A stretch of DNA of 64,000 nt, from assembly GCA_963966185.1 (NCBI GenBank), contig CAWZYM010000011.1:454501-518500 (forward strand), given 5' to 3'. Within the stretch, counting starts at the first letter, position 1; every line of letters begins with the position of its first letter. Origin of the DNA: Rhabditoides inermis (lineage: Eukaryota; Nematoda; Chromadorea; Rhabditida; Rhabditidae). The notes beneath the pieces are model-generated. The model worked only from the letters and a program-made list of their open reading frames with translations. It searched no databases and was not told the DNA's origin. Shown piece after piece: positions 42,704-62,840 of the stretch. A program made the position numbers and the translations under genes.

Positions 42704-43691
42704 TGGCGGCTTTCAGATGTCCTTCCGTGCCGACGGACGAGATGTCTGCCTCGGTGCCGACCATGTGTCTGGTGTGCGGGACGATTCTCTGCTCGCAGAG
42801 CTACTGCTGTCAGAAGACGGTGAGTGGAGGGTGGAGAGAGGGAGAGGCGGAGACGGTCTCTGTGATTGTATGCATATGTGAATCAATAGTAGGAGGGAGT
42901 CGGTTGTCGGTCTCTGTAATCGGAAAAGAGTGAGAATGCATAAATCAGTCTCTGGTGTGAGTATCTGATTAAGCGTTTTTTTTTGGTTATAAGATTATTG
43001 TGATTGCAGGTGAACAAGGAGCAGAAGGGCGCGTGCACGTACCACATGGCGCAGTGCAGTGGACCGGGAGGTATCTTCCTCAGGTAGGGATTGATTGATT
43101 TCACGATTGAATTCAATTTAGTTCAAATTCGATTCAATTTAATTCAATTATCGATTGATATCAAAATCATTTCAATGGTCTTATCATACATCCTAAATTG
43201 GAATCGAAAGTACTTACAGTACGTCAATGATTCCTATCATGAACGGCTTTCAACCGCATAGATTTAATGAAGTCGATTGCAGGATTCGCGACAGTCAGCT
43301 GATCATTCTGGCGAGTCGCAACCGGGGATGCTTCAAGTCGGCGCCCTACGTGGACGAGTTTGGAGAGGTCGATCCGGGATTCATGTGAGTTGTTTGTAGC
43401 CTGCCTGATAATGGGTCGGATAAGGGATTATGTTTCTTCTTTACTCACTCTCTTTCTCTTTCTCTCTCCCTCTTTTCTCTCTTCTGTGTGTATGATGCTT
43501 CATTCAGCCGCGGCAACCCGCTGACGCTGAATGAGCAGCTGTACAACAAGATGAAGCACCTGTGGATGCATCAGGGAATCGCTGAGGAGGTGGGAGCATG
43601 GATTATTGATTGATTTATCGATTGCTTTCAGGTGGTGAACCAGTACGAGATTGACCACCATGTGATGAACTTTGAATGGACGCACATGTGA
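25643..43691 (+). CDS. ubr-1: UBR1/UBR2-type N-recognin E3 ubiquitin ligase, 50 exons
   Basis: My 50-exon model totals 6,237 bases (2,078 residues), divisible by three, in the usual UBR1 size range. Order: UBR zinc box (exons 4-6, 26325-27352; [32 protein letters not shown]) binding type-1 N-degrons; ClpS-like N-domain (exons 8-9; [16 protein letters not shown]); a long helical scaffold; a basic helix ([18 protein letters not shown], exon 31) next to the RING-H2 (exons 32-34, 35901-36838; [29 protein letters not shown]); and the C-terminal autoinhibitory UBLC region (exons 46-50; [16 protein letters not shown], ending NFEWTHM). It ubiquitinates proteins with destabilising N-termini. Exon 1 is only seven bases (ATGATAG). 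Poly-Glu and poly-Gly insertions sit in exons 12, 31, 35 and 36. Confidence 0.93.
27590..27692. repeat. Short tandem repeat in ubr-1 intron 6
   Basis: Degenerate GAATCCCTGAAT / TGAAAATGAATC units repeated about eight times before exon 7. Confidence 0.8.
32781..32860. repeat. CT/CCT-rich intron 24 of ubr-1
   Basis: The intron is 80 bp and almost wholly pyrimidine after the donor GTGAGG. Confidence 0.85.
33525..33797. repeat. Minisatellite in ubr-1 intron 27
   Basis: Irregular tandem copies of TGGCTGGCTGGTGACTGGTG, about 260 bp, on the + strand. Confidence 0.85.
33856..34315. repeat. Tandem intronic repeat with duplicated acceptor ends (ubr-1 intron 28)
   Basis: About three degenerate units of 110-130 bp, each with TTTGAAGAGACTGACC-like and GAGAGGGG-like words. 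Acceptor-like ends occur at 34097, 34187 and the true site 34315; CTCACCCTCCATC precedes the last two. Confidence 0.75.
35640..35805 (+). repeat. Intronic dispersed repeat, copy 1 (ubr-1 intron 31)
   Basis: About 165 bp from CTATGCTCGCA to GCTCTGGCGCAGACTAT, about 85-90% similar to 38168-38330 in a different ubr-1 intron. Confidence 0.8.
38168..38330 (+). repeat. Intronic dispersed repeat, copy 2 (ubr-1 intron 37)
   Basis: Second copy of the 165-bp family; it is followed directly by a minus-strand copy of the TATA-bearing repeat. Confidence 0.8.
38333..38522 (-). repeat. Dispersed repeat with TATA box, copy 3 (minus strand, ubr-1 intron 37)
   Basis: Reverse complement of the family at 24601 and 24966, the longest copy: it adds a GC-rich near-palindrome (CCAGTCGGAGTCGCGCC and GGAGGAGGAGCGCC) also traceable near 24780-24815. 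The TATA word is at 38391-38397, directed against ubr-1 transcription. Confidence 0.75.
39468..39565. repeat. Tandem GGTTCTGGCTCT repeat (ubr-1 intron 40)
   Basis: Two blocks of 6-bp GGTTCT/GGCTCT units separated by a G-rich stretch, starting shortly after the donor. Confidence 0.85.
39673..41130. mobile_element. Foldback (long inverted repeat) DNA element in ubr-1 intron 40
   Basis: Outer termini are inverted copies of AGGTAGTGTACCCTCTGAAT (39677 on, and 41126 back), each bordered by TTAA. Longer inner inverted repeats run from about 39955-40240 and 40540-40815, including TACATCACATGACGTCA words, GGGGCCCTTATTTATTTTCT and TATAGTTTTCCAT. The central 300 bp is GATGAGGAGGAT- and TTGTTG-rich. 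No transposase is encoded. TTAA borders would suit a piggyBac-type non-autonomous element, but TTAA could also be part of the terminus. Confidence 0.8.
41384..41492. repeat. GA microsatellite intron (ubr-1 intron 41)
   Basis: Purine tract that follows the donor GTGGGTGGAGAG. Confidence 0.85.
41580..41670. repeat. GA microsatellite (ubr-1 intron 42)
   Basis: Begins at the donor itself (GTGAGAGAG) and ends in ACGGACAG units. Confidence 0.9.
42633..42702. repeat. GA microsatellite (ubr-1 intron 45)
   Basis: Long GA run a few bases before the acceptor CTTTCAG. Confidence 0.9.
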
Positions 43692-44507
43692 GGAGGGGGG
43701 AGGAGAAGGCAGCGCGCAGGGAAACACGGACTGAACATGTATCACTCATAACCACATTGTCTTAGATTCGCATTTCTCGGTCACACACCCTTATTGCTTT
43801 GTTTTTTAATTGATTGTTTGGCGCATTGATCGATTGATTGATTGTGTTTTGTAGTCAGCTACTCGCCGGTGACTTGGTCGTTACAGATGACCACCGGTGA
43901 CGTGTACATTTGCGTGTAGCGAAAAGATAACATAATAGTCGAGTATCAGTATATCGGACCCCTTTGAATTATTGCTCGTGTTCCTTTCTCGTTGTGCAGC
44001 GATCAACTGGAATTTCTCGTGTTTGTTCTGTTTATGTGTTTAATATAATTGTTTAGAGTGTTTTGTCGCAGAGATATATTTTGTATCGATAAAGAATTTT
44101 GGTTATATGAAAGTGATTTTTTTTATCACATGTACGAATAAAAACATGTTGAAAAGGGAAACTCTGAACTGCGACTGGGGTTTATTCCGTACATTGTCCA
44201 AATAACGTAACTGTTGTTTGAGATACGCAATATTCGTCTGACGGAGCGTAGCATTTAAATCCAAATTTTCGTCATTTTCCTCGTTGTTGTTTGTTTTTGT
44301 TCTGTTACGAGTTTACCTTACATTGTTCTTTGGATTAGAAAGGTTCATTTCATTACCTGCGTACATGTCAATGTTTTTTTAACGATTAGGTTCTGCTTTC
44401 GTCGTTGTAGTCGGGAACGTTTTGGTTTTTTTTATTATCGGGTTCTCATTTCTTTTTGAATTATTCAAGATTATTGCGTTATACTAAATTATATGTTATA
44501 GGTAATC
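43692..44507. other. ubr-1 3' UTR and intergenic spacer
   Basis: A likely ubr-1 polyadenylation signal (AATAAA) is at 44137-44142. The 800-bp gap to eIF3e is longer than the roughly 100-bp spacing of nematode operons, so an operon is not indicated. No other gene seen. Confidence 0.5.
44137..44142 (+). terminator. Polyadenylation signal AATAAA, probable ubr-1
   Basis: Canonical hexamer 446 bases after the ubr-1 stop codon and before the next gene. Confidence 0.5.
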
Positions 44508-46737
44508 ATGGCGGAGTTTGATCTGACCAAGCGCATGGCGCCGTTCTTCGACCTACACCTGGTCATTCCGCTGCTCGAGTTCATCGAGCCCAGGAAGGTG
44601 AGTCGAATTCCTGATTCGTTTTGCTTTTGTTCTGTGAGTTCTGCTATTTTCTGTGTTTAGTCTGTAATTGTAATGTTTGTAGATCTATGAGCCCAAGTCG
44701 ATGGTGGAGATGCACCGCAAGGTGCTCATGAAGACCAACATGATCGACTCGATCATTGAGACTTACGGAGAGGGCAAGGTGAGTTAGAGTTAGTTTGGTC
44801 GTGGACGTATGTATAATCGATTTATCCATGTAATAGCATATGTCTAGGTGCCGAAGGAGCTGGAGCAGCGCCGCACTGACATCCTGGCCGAGATCGAGAA
44901 GCTGAAGGCTCAGGTGAGTGAAAAAATTATTTCATGGACATCTATCCTCTAATCTCTTTGTTGCTGTGTTGAAATGTTTTATGCTCAGGTCGACCCCGTT
45001 GTCGAGATTTTGGAGCACGACTCTGTCAAGGAGCTGATGGAGAGCACCCGCGAGCGCGACGGAAACACCAAGATTCTCGAGCACCTCACCAACAACCACG
45101 GCGTGAGTGATTCTTGCCGCACCGTATCAATAGTTTTATGAGATTATGTTGTTCAAAATGCGTTGTTTCAGTTCAAGATGGAGATGCTGGAGGTGCTCTT
45201 CCGGTACGCCAAGTTCCAGTACGAGTGCGGAAACTACTCGGTCGCCTCCATCTGCCTCTACTACTACAGGTAAAGCCAATTGACTATTGGTACTTTATTC
45301 TGCTATACCGAGTGTAGTTTATTTCTGTATACTGTGCATATTGTTTGATTTGTATTTGTAGGAACCTGGTGCCGCAGGTTGATGCCAACTATCTCAACGC
45401 CCTCTACGGAAAGCTCGCTTCCGAGATTCTTCTCCAGGTTTGTAACTTCTTGTTCTGTGTGGAAACGTAAGTATACCTTTCCACGTTTGATTGGTTGCGT
45501 GTTGTATACACAATCGCGTTTCGAGTTAATTCAAATCAAATGTGTTTCCGATATCTCAAACATGACACATACAAAACGCAATACTCATGATCATGTTTGC
45601 ATTTGTCGTATAATGTACTGATTTAGGAGTGGGAGCACGCCAAGGACGACCTGATGAAGCTGCGCGCGTACATCGACTCGAACCCGTTCGACACTGAGTG
45701 GGAGCTGGTGCAGCAGCGCGCGTGGCTCATGCACTGGGCGCTCTTCGTCTACTTCAACTACCCCAAGGGACGCGACGAGATCATCGACATGTTCCTCAAC
45801 CAGCAGCCCTACCTCAACACGATCCAGGTGAGTCTATCCTATCCAGTCGAGCATTCATTCATGGCATGGTGAATGCAGGTTGTGTGCCCCCATCTCCTCC
45901 GCTATCTGGCTGTCGCCGTGGTGACGAGCAAGAACAAGCAGAAGAACAGCCTCAAGGACCTCATCAAGGTCATCGATATTGTGAGTACTTACTATTCGTT
46001 AGTGAGTGAGTACACTTCATGATGTTCATGTGGACAATTGCAGGAGCGCCACAACTACGAGGACCCGGTGACCGATTTCCTCACCTGCCTCTACATCAAG
46101 TTTGACTTTGACGAGGCGCAGAAGAAGCTCCGCGACTGCGAGGAGGTGGGTGGTGGACTCAAGCTTTTCATACTGTTTAGTCATGCCTGTTTCTGAAATG
46201 GCAAGCTGCTCCTGAAGGCCTGAGTATTTACATGTGCGTACTTGGTGATTGTAGGTTCTGTCGAACGACTTCTTCCTCACTGCTTGCCTGGGCGAGTTCC
46301 GCGAGTCGGCCCGTCTGCTCATCTTCGAGATGTTCTGCCGCATCCACCAGTGCATTTCCGTCGAGATGCTCGCTGAGAGGCTCAACATGCAGCAGGTTAG
46401 TTCGAAACTGTTGCATTTTCCGTCCGTTCCCGCCATCTGTAAACTATTTTGTATATGTTGTTGTAGGCTGATGCGGAGCGCTGGATCGTCGACCTGATCC
46501 GCAACTACCGTATCGATGGAGCCAAGATTGATTCGAAGCTCGGACAGGTTGTGATGGGAGTGAAGGCGAGCAGCATCCACGAGCAGGTAGGGAGGGGAGT
46601 GAAAGGGGAGAGAGGAGACGGGGATGAGACGAGGTGTTCAGGTGATGGAGAACACAAAGAGGCTCACCCTGCGCGCCCAGCAGATTGGACTCCAGCTCGA
46701 GAAGACGCGCAACGAGCGCGGCAAGAGCACCGCGTAA
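44508..46737 (+). CDS. eif-3.E: Eukaryotic translation initiation factor 3 subunit e (INT6)
   Basis: Twelve exons: 44508-44597, 44683-44778, 44848-44913, 44989-45102, 45172-45269, 45362-45437, 45627-45827, 45879-45980, 46044-46145, 46255-46395, 46467-46586, 46642-46737; 433 residues, the usual eIF3e length. The N-terminus ([19 protein letters not shown], then [12 protein letters not shown]) is diagnostic. The middle is helical repeat; the C-terminal third is a PCI domain ([20 protein letters not shown] ... [12 protein letters not shown] ... [19 protein letters not shown]) that binds other eIF3 subunits. It acts in 40S recruitment of mRNA in the cytoplasm. TTATAG just upstream of ATG may be a trans-splice acceptor. 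Confidence 0.95.
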
Positions 46738-47241
46738 GCGCCACGCCCACCCACGCCACGCCCCTCGAGTCTTGGGTTCCTTGACCCCTGTTTTGTTTAT
46801 TTGTCTTCTCATTTCGGTGTCTGCGTCTTTATTTTATAGTACTGGCTGTTGAAATCATTACGAGAGAATTCTATTCCTAGTATTGATGTCGTGTGATTTG
46901 GGGCGACTGTGTGCGGGTGCGGGAAAGGGGCTTTTTCGATTGAAGGGCACGCCCACTCTAGTCCCGCCTCGCACCCGCATACGGTTTTTGTTGTCTGTTC
47001 ATCCGGTCGCGTCGTTGACTGTTGGCGATAAAACTTTCTACATATGGAATCGTGTTGAATATTGATGGGTTGTTTTGCGGTTTGTGTGTAGGTGGAGTAG
47101 TTGACTAATTTCAATGCGAGTTTCTCAGGTAGAAAACTGGTTTGTGGTGTAAGTATTGTTACGTATGAGACAGTCGGAAGGCACAACGGTCAATTCATTG
47201 TTACTGTCTCATCGCTGCAGTAACCAACTATCAGCATAATT
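46738..47241. other. eIF3e 3' UTR and spacer
   Basis: No further coding exon. GC-rich first 60 bases, then mixed sequence; no AATAAA in the expected place, so a variant signal is likely used. Confidence 0.4.
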
Positions 47242-47497
47242 ATGAAGCTTCTCAACTGGCGTGAGTAATGAAGTTCTTTTTTAATCTAGTAATAAGTTGG
47301 GCTTTCAGTTTGGGTGGATCTTCAACACTACACTCTTCTCTACATTCTATTCTTCTGGGCCATGGTTCTATTCGTGGAAATTATCGTTATTCGAGATATA
47401 TTCGATGAGGTTGACGAGTTTGCGAGCATGGTCAGAGGAGAGCTCGACAAGGCGCAGGTAAGAGAGAATGGGAGAGAGAATAGGGGAGAGAGAATAG

Positions 47498-47536
<39 letters not shown>

Positions 47537-47690
47537 TTTGCAGGTGATCCAGACGGAAAGCCACATTGAGCTGTACAACGATGCCCCATGGAACGAGAAG
47601 ACTCGCTTCGAATTCCTTGTCAAATTGCAGAAGAAGATCGAACGAGGCACGCGCTTCCAGCCCGCAGTCTGTAGATGGTGTCTGTGGTAG
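47242..47690 (+). CDS. Small single-pass membrane protein, unknown function
   Basis: Three exons (47242-47260, 47309-47457, 47544-47690), 104 residues. After a short N-terminus (MKLLNWLWVDLQHY) there is one transmembrane helix (TLLYILFFWAMVLFVEIIVI), then a charged, helical tail (RDIFDEVDEFASMVRGELDK), ending in Cys/Trp-rich RFQPAVCRWCLW. The frame is kept across both introns and AATAAA stands at 47701-47706, so it looks real. I do not recognise the family. A positive-inside reading is ambiguous because the tail is acidic first, then basic. Confidence 0.6.
47461..47532. repeat. GA microsatellite intron of the small membrane protein gene
   Basis: Starts three bases after the donor (GTAAGAGAGA). 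Confidence 0.9.
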
Positions 47691-49088
47691 AAGAGTCGAG
47701 AATAAAAGTTTTTTTTTCGTATGTGTTTCCGATCAAATTGTATGTAGTATGTTGCTGCCAGCTCGCATGTCATTCACCGACACTACACTCGTGGGATATC
47801 GTGAAGCGCGTTGCACAGAGGAGCATGCGTTGCACAGAGGAGCGAGCAGATTGTTGATCGCGTCACTATCTATCTATCAAAAAGCGGCGGTGAGCGAGAG
47901 AGTAAAAGTGAGTGCGGTGTTTTTTCACATGCATTGCCTGGCATGTGAAACCCGTGAGAATCGATTGCGTGTGGCATTCTTCAGGTCTATGTATGTGCCT
48001 GATGCGAGTTACTCGTTCCGAGAAGAGAGACTGTTGTCGTTCTTTGTGCTGTATCGATCGATAGATGTGAGGAGATGATATCAGGCGGAGGCAAAACAGC
48101 GGGCGCTCTGGTCATATGTGGTTGTGCGTGTGCATTCTTGTGGACTCCCTCTCTCTCTCGCACTACACCCGCGCTAAAAACAACGGCTGATAGCATTTGC
48201 TTGTGCATTTTCTATCGATTCGACCGTCCCGGAGAGAGAGAGAGATACACATTACAATCCGGTATCTGGTTCGGATATGTGCAGAAGGCCGCATGTTTTA
48301 GTTCGCGCGCTCTTGGTATTTCGTCGCGGAGCTTTCCCACACACTCGCTAAATGTTTCTCGTGGCTCGGCGCATGCTCGCTTGTACTAGTCGAGTGGCTT
48401 TGCACGTGTTTGTGTGGTCTCTGTCTAAAATTATCGATGCGTCCCCTGTTTTCGCGTATGTGTGTGTCGTCTATCTTTACTCTCTGCAAGAGTGAGGGGG
48501 AGAGTGAGTGAGTGTGCGTGGTTCCCTGTAAATACACATCCTCGTGTGTGTGCAAGACTGTTTTCGCATGTTCGCGAGAGGCAGCAGCGTGTGACCCACC
48601 CGCCAGTTGCCTGCCTCGGGTCAGTGTTCTCACTGCGTCGCTCGAGAGAGGCGCGATGATTTTGTATTTCTAAAATCCATGTTGCGCAAATGTTCACTAT
48701 CCTCACCTGTTTGAGGTACATGCAACTTTATCTTTCTTTGATTGATAACATCCCGAATGCATATTTACTGAGCGTTCTCTCCTCTACATTCGTGTGTCTT
48801 CCCGCGCAACGTGCGTTTCGTATTCGCCTCGTCTTTGTGATGTCACTACACTCTCTCTAGTGGGGCGTTCCCATCCTATTCCGCTCGTCGCTCGTCTCTC
48901 TATTTTCGCATGTCCGCGTTGGTTTTTCCGTCTTTGACCGCTTCACACTTTTGTCCGTGGATGTTTTGGGTTGTCTCCGGACGCCTTCGGTTTTCCGTTG
49001 GTTTCTCGTCTTCAACTTTTCAATGATCGTTTTTAGTGCGCACGTCGGTAGAGCGGAGTCACCCTCCTCCCTCACTCGCCCTCTCAGA
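47691..49088. other. Intergenic, no gene seen
   Basis: 1.4 kb without a supported exon. It probably holds the promoter and 5' UTR of the dehydrogenase gene. Short GA/CT patches occur. Confidence 0.5.
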
Positions 49089-57229
<8,141 letters not shown>

Positions 57230-57421
57230 GTACTGTAGACAGTACAGTACTCTGGAGTACGGTATCTTCTATACACCGACCCTCTTTTTCACTAGTGCTT
57301 GCCAGTTTTGCTCATTTTCTTATGTTCACTTTTCCCGATTTGTACAGTATCTATTTTCCGTGGTACGAGTGTGCGTGTTTGTAAATGAAGAGTATTGTAC
57401 AATATTTTATAATACGAGAGA

Positions 57422-57427
57422 AATAAA
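57422..57427 (+). terminator. Polyadenylation signal AATAAA, dehydrogenase
   Basis: Canonical hexamer 193 bases after the stop codon. Confidence 0.6.
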
Positions 57428-57585
57428 GTTTTATAAAGTGATACAGTTTTGTGATGACAGTGTAAAGAAGGGGGTGACACTTTCTCTTCCCTCTGGTTGC
57501 AATTGCAGGGCGTTGCAGATCTGTCATTCCCCGAACTTTCGCCCTTTCGTACGCTAATCTCTGCGCATCTCTCTCTCTCTCTCAC

Positions 57586-57628
<43 letters not shown>

Positions 57629-57707
57629 TTGGTCCACTACTCTCGCTGACCCGCTCTCCCTTATTGCCAGTGTGTGAGCGTGGGGTTTTGGAATAGGACC
57701 GGTATGT

Positions 57708-57744
<37 letters not shown>

Positions 57745-58894
57745 GGACTATAGTCCACGTTTTCACCCCGCGGGGGCTATTACGCCGCCGCCTGGAATGA
57801 GCCAAAAGAAAGTGCGACTTTCGCCCGCCGAGAAACCTGACCAGGGGAGGACAAGGGAAAGCGCCATGGATCCGGATAGAGAGAGAGAGAGAGCACAATC
57901 ACTTTCACGAAATGTACTGTACTAGTGATCCCTTGGCATGGGAGAGAAATTCGATTCGAGAGTGAGATGGGGGCGAACGCCGTTCAAGGTCTTATGTGTC
58001 GGTCTGTCAGAGAAGCGCGAGAGTTATAGCCGATGAAGGTAGCACAGTAACACCGATTCCCATATCGCTGGCTGCAGGTTCTGCTGAAGTTATACTTTGA
58101 CGCATGATACTCGTTTGGGTTGATGCGCAAAGGGAGAAGTATTTGGTTTTATAGGTTTTCGGAATGATTCCGATCAGAGATTGAAAACAGTACAGATTGC
58201 GATGCGCGTCACTTTTCCCTTGGCGGGGAGAGAAGACACCTTTCTCCGCGATCAGAGTATCTCTCCCCTTCTCCTTCTCCTTCTCCCTGCTCCCTGCTCC
58301 CTTCTCCTGCTCCGTCCTTGGCGGGCGCCTCCCCCCCCATCGGCTGCCACTGACCCAGTTGATTGTTGTGTGAATGTTTCTCTCTTTTCTCCTTTCATGC
58401 TACTCTCTTTTTCTCTCTTTTCCGCGCAGAGAGCGCGTGGCTGAGTGGAGAGCGCAGTTCGGCAGACGAGATACAAGGCCAAGGACGGGCGGACAGTGCG
58501 CGTGATCGAGAGCGAGCAGGCATGTAGAGACGCGAGACAGTGTGCGGTTGGGAGAGAGCGCGAGGGAGGGCAGACGGCTGCCGCGAACCTTTCCATTTTT
58601 GTATGCGCGCGCGAGCGAGCCTCACTACTACTCTCTACTGCCGAATCTATCATTCCTGCCCCCGCCCCAACGATCTGCCAATAGTGCCAATTCAAATACG
58701 ATTCAAGGAGACTCGATTGATTCACCTCGGCTCGCTATTTCACCATATTACGCTGTAATTTATGCAGTTTTCGTTCTTCGCCTATTGTATTCCATTTGAA
58801 CCTAGTTTGGAGTGCGTGAGTGTGTGTCCCGTTCACTAGTCGCCTCAATCCGCACCGATCCCTCTCGTGATCCGGTATTCGACCCGTGTCATCC

Positions 58895-58935
<41 letters not shown>

Positions 58936-59348
58936 TCTCCCTCTCTGCCCTCGGGTGCAGGGACCGGTTCACGCGGCGCGAACTCGACCTTTTCACCCCT
59001 CCATCCCTCAGTCCGCGCCTTTCAGACCCGATATATCTGATTGTGTTCCATGTTCGCATAGATATCTGAGAGTTGCACTCATCCGTTCCATATGTGTACC
59101 GCTCTTGTTTTAACGTGTGATCCGTCTACGAAACGCCTTGATTGATCAAGTTTGTAAAGCAGTTGCGCAGGCAGTTGCGAAGAGGCTGACCGCTACCGAC
59201 CGCTTTGACTTGTACAGTGGCTGGGGCTTAGCCACTCTACAGTCATGGTCACTCGCTCGTCTATCCTTTCTCGCTCGCCCCGCCGCTCTCACCACTCACA
59301 AATTTCGATCTCGACTCTACAACTGGAATACCTGCTATGCTAATCTCT

Positions 59349-59428
<80 letters not shown>

Positions 59429-59728
59429 TCTCTCTCTATCTCTCTCTCTTTCTCTCTCTCTCTTTCTGCCGCTCACATGCATTGGCACGTCCTTGCACTC
59501 CCGTGCCAGGCCGTCCCACCCTACAGTAGCCTTCAAAAACACTCTCGCTCGGCAGAGAGTGTGGCGAGAGAGCGTGCGATTAGCGGAGGGCGCAGAGAGG
59601 TTCACCTGGGTGAGTGTGTGTGGTGATTGTTGTATATATGGAAGGTCGCACGAGGGTGGCAGAGCGGTGCCGAAAAAAGAGAGAGGAGGCATGGCACTCT
59701 CCGGATACAATAGGAGGGGGTCAAAGGG

Positions 59729-59860
<132 letters not shown>

Positions 59861-61150
59861 CAGTGGCATCCCTGTTCTCTCTCTCTGCCATGAACAAAGC
59901 CATATAATTTCGATTTCTCGATTCGATTTTGCGCGCGCGGCGTTCGCCTTCGCAGGATCCCGTCCCCAAGCCTGCCCGCGCATCTTCTTCTTCTTTTTCG
60001 ACCAACCATTATCTCATTTTCAAACTTTCTCGGATTTGCACATCCCTCTCCACTCTCTCCGATCCTCGCGCTCTTTGCCGATGTTTTGTTGTCGGCGCCC
60101 TCTCGCTTTCCCTTGTTCTTTCCATGTGAATGAATCGGGATCGGGTGGGTTTTGGAACGGTCTTCTCTCCGCGGGGCAAAGAAGCGGATTCAACTTTTCA
60201 ATTTACGAGAAATCGTCGAGAGAAATCTGAGCGGCGAGGCGACGAAAACGATTCGACGATGATCGGACGGCAATTCAGCAATTACTACTCTTTCGCTCAA
60301 GGCCTGGGTGCAAAGGAAAGTAAAGCGGGCATACGGTAACACACGGCCTTGTCTCGCAGCGCCACACGCTACCATACTTTGTGTTCGCATAGTCGATATT
60401 GTTGGTATAGATTATAGATCTTGGGGGTCTCCGTTACAGAACTTGTATGATCACTTGTTAGCACTGCTTTTCGTTATGCCGGGACCCGGAATAAAAGGGT
60501 CTACCATCTTACCAATATATGTTCGGTTGTTGTGTTTTCCTTCTTCCATGTTCAACGATCTCTTCTCTCTATATCTGGATCCATATTGCATAATCACGCT
60601 CCGAGAATAGTGATGCTAGACGAGACTAGTCGCTGTCTACTGGAGTAGCCGTCCTCGCGCTGTCTCGCCTCTCTCACATCCCCGTGGTCTCTCGGCCCTC
60701 TCTCTCTCCCAGACTCGTTCTTGGACAATCGCGGAACTCGGTTTGCTGTCTCGGCGCCTGCTCTCGCCCCCCGCCTGGCTCCGCCCCCTTTTCTCCGCGC
60801 GCGCTCCCGCCACCGAAAGCTGTCACCGAATTTCGAAAGCGAATTTGCATATTATACACTAGTCCTTATCGCGGAGTGATATTGTGACACCTTTGGTGGC
60901 TCTCGCATGTTCTCGGATCGATATTCTTTCATTGCGCATCTCTCTCTTCTCTGGCTGATAATGCCTGCTTCACCCCCTATCCCCTATCTATTAACCCCCG
61001 CCGCCGATCACTCTCTCACTCTCACCTGGTTCCTACGTGAGCTCTGCCATTTACATCATTTGTCTACAACCTTAATGTACGTTACTACTCGTGCGTGTTA
61101 TCGCTACCGTATCCAGTTACCGTGACCATATGTGTGTTACAGTACCCTTG

Positions 61151-61513
61151 ATGGGCGCCGACAACGGGGACGTATGTGGCAGCGGCGCGGCCGCCGCTCC
61201 TTTCGCTGCGGGACCCCCTCCCGCATCCAGCTACACTGCTCCGGCCAGAGCTCCAGGTACGGTAGTTTCCCCACTTTGAACTGTCATCTTTCTGTGTAAG
61301 TAGTAAGTGTGGCGGGTGTGTTATCTCCTCTCGCTCTCTCTTTTGACCGCGCTCGCGATATGTGATTTCGGTGAAATTTCGGCCCCCCAACTTTTCGCCC
61401 GGTGTCGTTTTCTCGATAAGGACCCACGTAAAGAAGGGCGTGGAGTGACAATCAAGCTAGCATGATATCACTCTCTCCGAGTGGAGAGATTACTGTAAGC
61501 TAGTGCGCGCGCA

Positions 61514-61557
<44 letters not shown>

Positions 61558-61740
61558 CGCTTCCAGACAGTCTCCCCTTTGACACCGAACCAGTTCGTCT
61601 GCGTTGTTGTTTGTTGTTGTTGGCTGGCTTTCGCGTGTGTATGTGTTCCCCCTCAGGCGTTCTCTCTCTATCTTGCTCTGGTCATCCCTGTCTCTGTCTG
61701 GCTCACAGCCGATCTCGCCTAGCCACTATAACCGGTTCGC

Positions 61741-61773
<33 letters not shown>

Positions 61774-62791
61774 AGGAGAGAGAGAAATGCGGCAGATACA
61801 CCACTCTCTTTCCCATTTCGGGATCTCGAGCGATGGCTAATAGGAGGCGAGAGTACGGTGCGCTCTGCGAGAAAACGCAATTCAATTACGGTATCCAAAC
61901 AATGCTCCAGTCTTCTTACACTGTGCCACTTGTTACAGTAACCCTGATTACAGTGTCTCCAAAGTACAGTACCCTCTTACAGTACCGCCTGGCGACTGGG
62001 ACTGGCGCAGCATCGGCGATGAGACGCTCGCCCAGCTCTGCGTCTTCCACGTGCCCGACAAACCCATGCAACACCAGGTACGGTAGCTGGGGTTACGGTA
62101 CTTTGAAAAGATACGGTATCGACAGTACTACTGCTTCAGGATGCCTCAAATCGCGCGATGACGTCCCTGCCCCTCAACCTCACTGTCCGTCCGTCATCGC
62201 AGTCCAGTGAAGTGAGTATGCTTTTCGAAAGTTATGGTTGAACAGAAAAAAAACAAAGAGATAAGCGGCTTCGTTGAAGCATAACTCCCCGATAGTGAGT
62301 CTACTGTGACCCACGCGATATAGGGAGAAGCATGGTGGTATCTCGATCAAAAGACCACGTCTCTCTAGTTGGCTGTTGTGAAACAATGCGATAATGCACT
62401 CTTTCTCTCTTGTCTCGGGGCAAAAAGCGTAGACCCCCTTTTTTACTTCCCACAGATAAGAAAAGTCTGGCGCGCCGCACGCGTGTGGTTCAGGCGAAAG
62501 TGAGATAGGAGATGAAACAATGTAATGACTAAAATAAAGATCAGACTCAGCATTTGCTGACAAAAGACCCTCAGAAAGCTTTTTTTGTATCATAAAACGG
62601 TTTTTGGTACATGATCGAGTCTGACCTCGTCTTTATTCACTAATTTGCATGTTCAGCATTCTCTCGGGGTGTTCTCGGTGGACTACATCCCTCGCGGAGC
62701 GCGGTTCGGTCCGGTGGTCGGAGAGTGCCGGCGGGCAAATGCCGCCCACGCACAGCTATGTCCCATGGAGGTACGGATCTCTCTCTCTCTA

Positions 62792-62840
<49 letters not shown>

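Noticed and set aside
44508..47690. Operon of eIF3e with the small membrane protein gene
   Set aside because: The gap between them is about 500 bp, and the gap from ubr-1 is about 800 bp, wider than usual nematode operon spacing; no SL2-type signal can be shown by eye.
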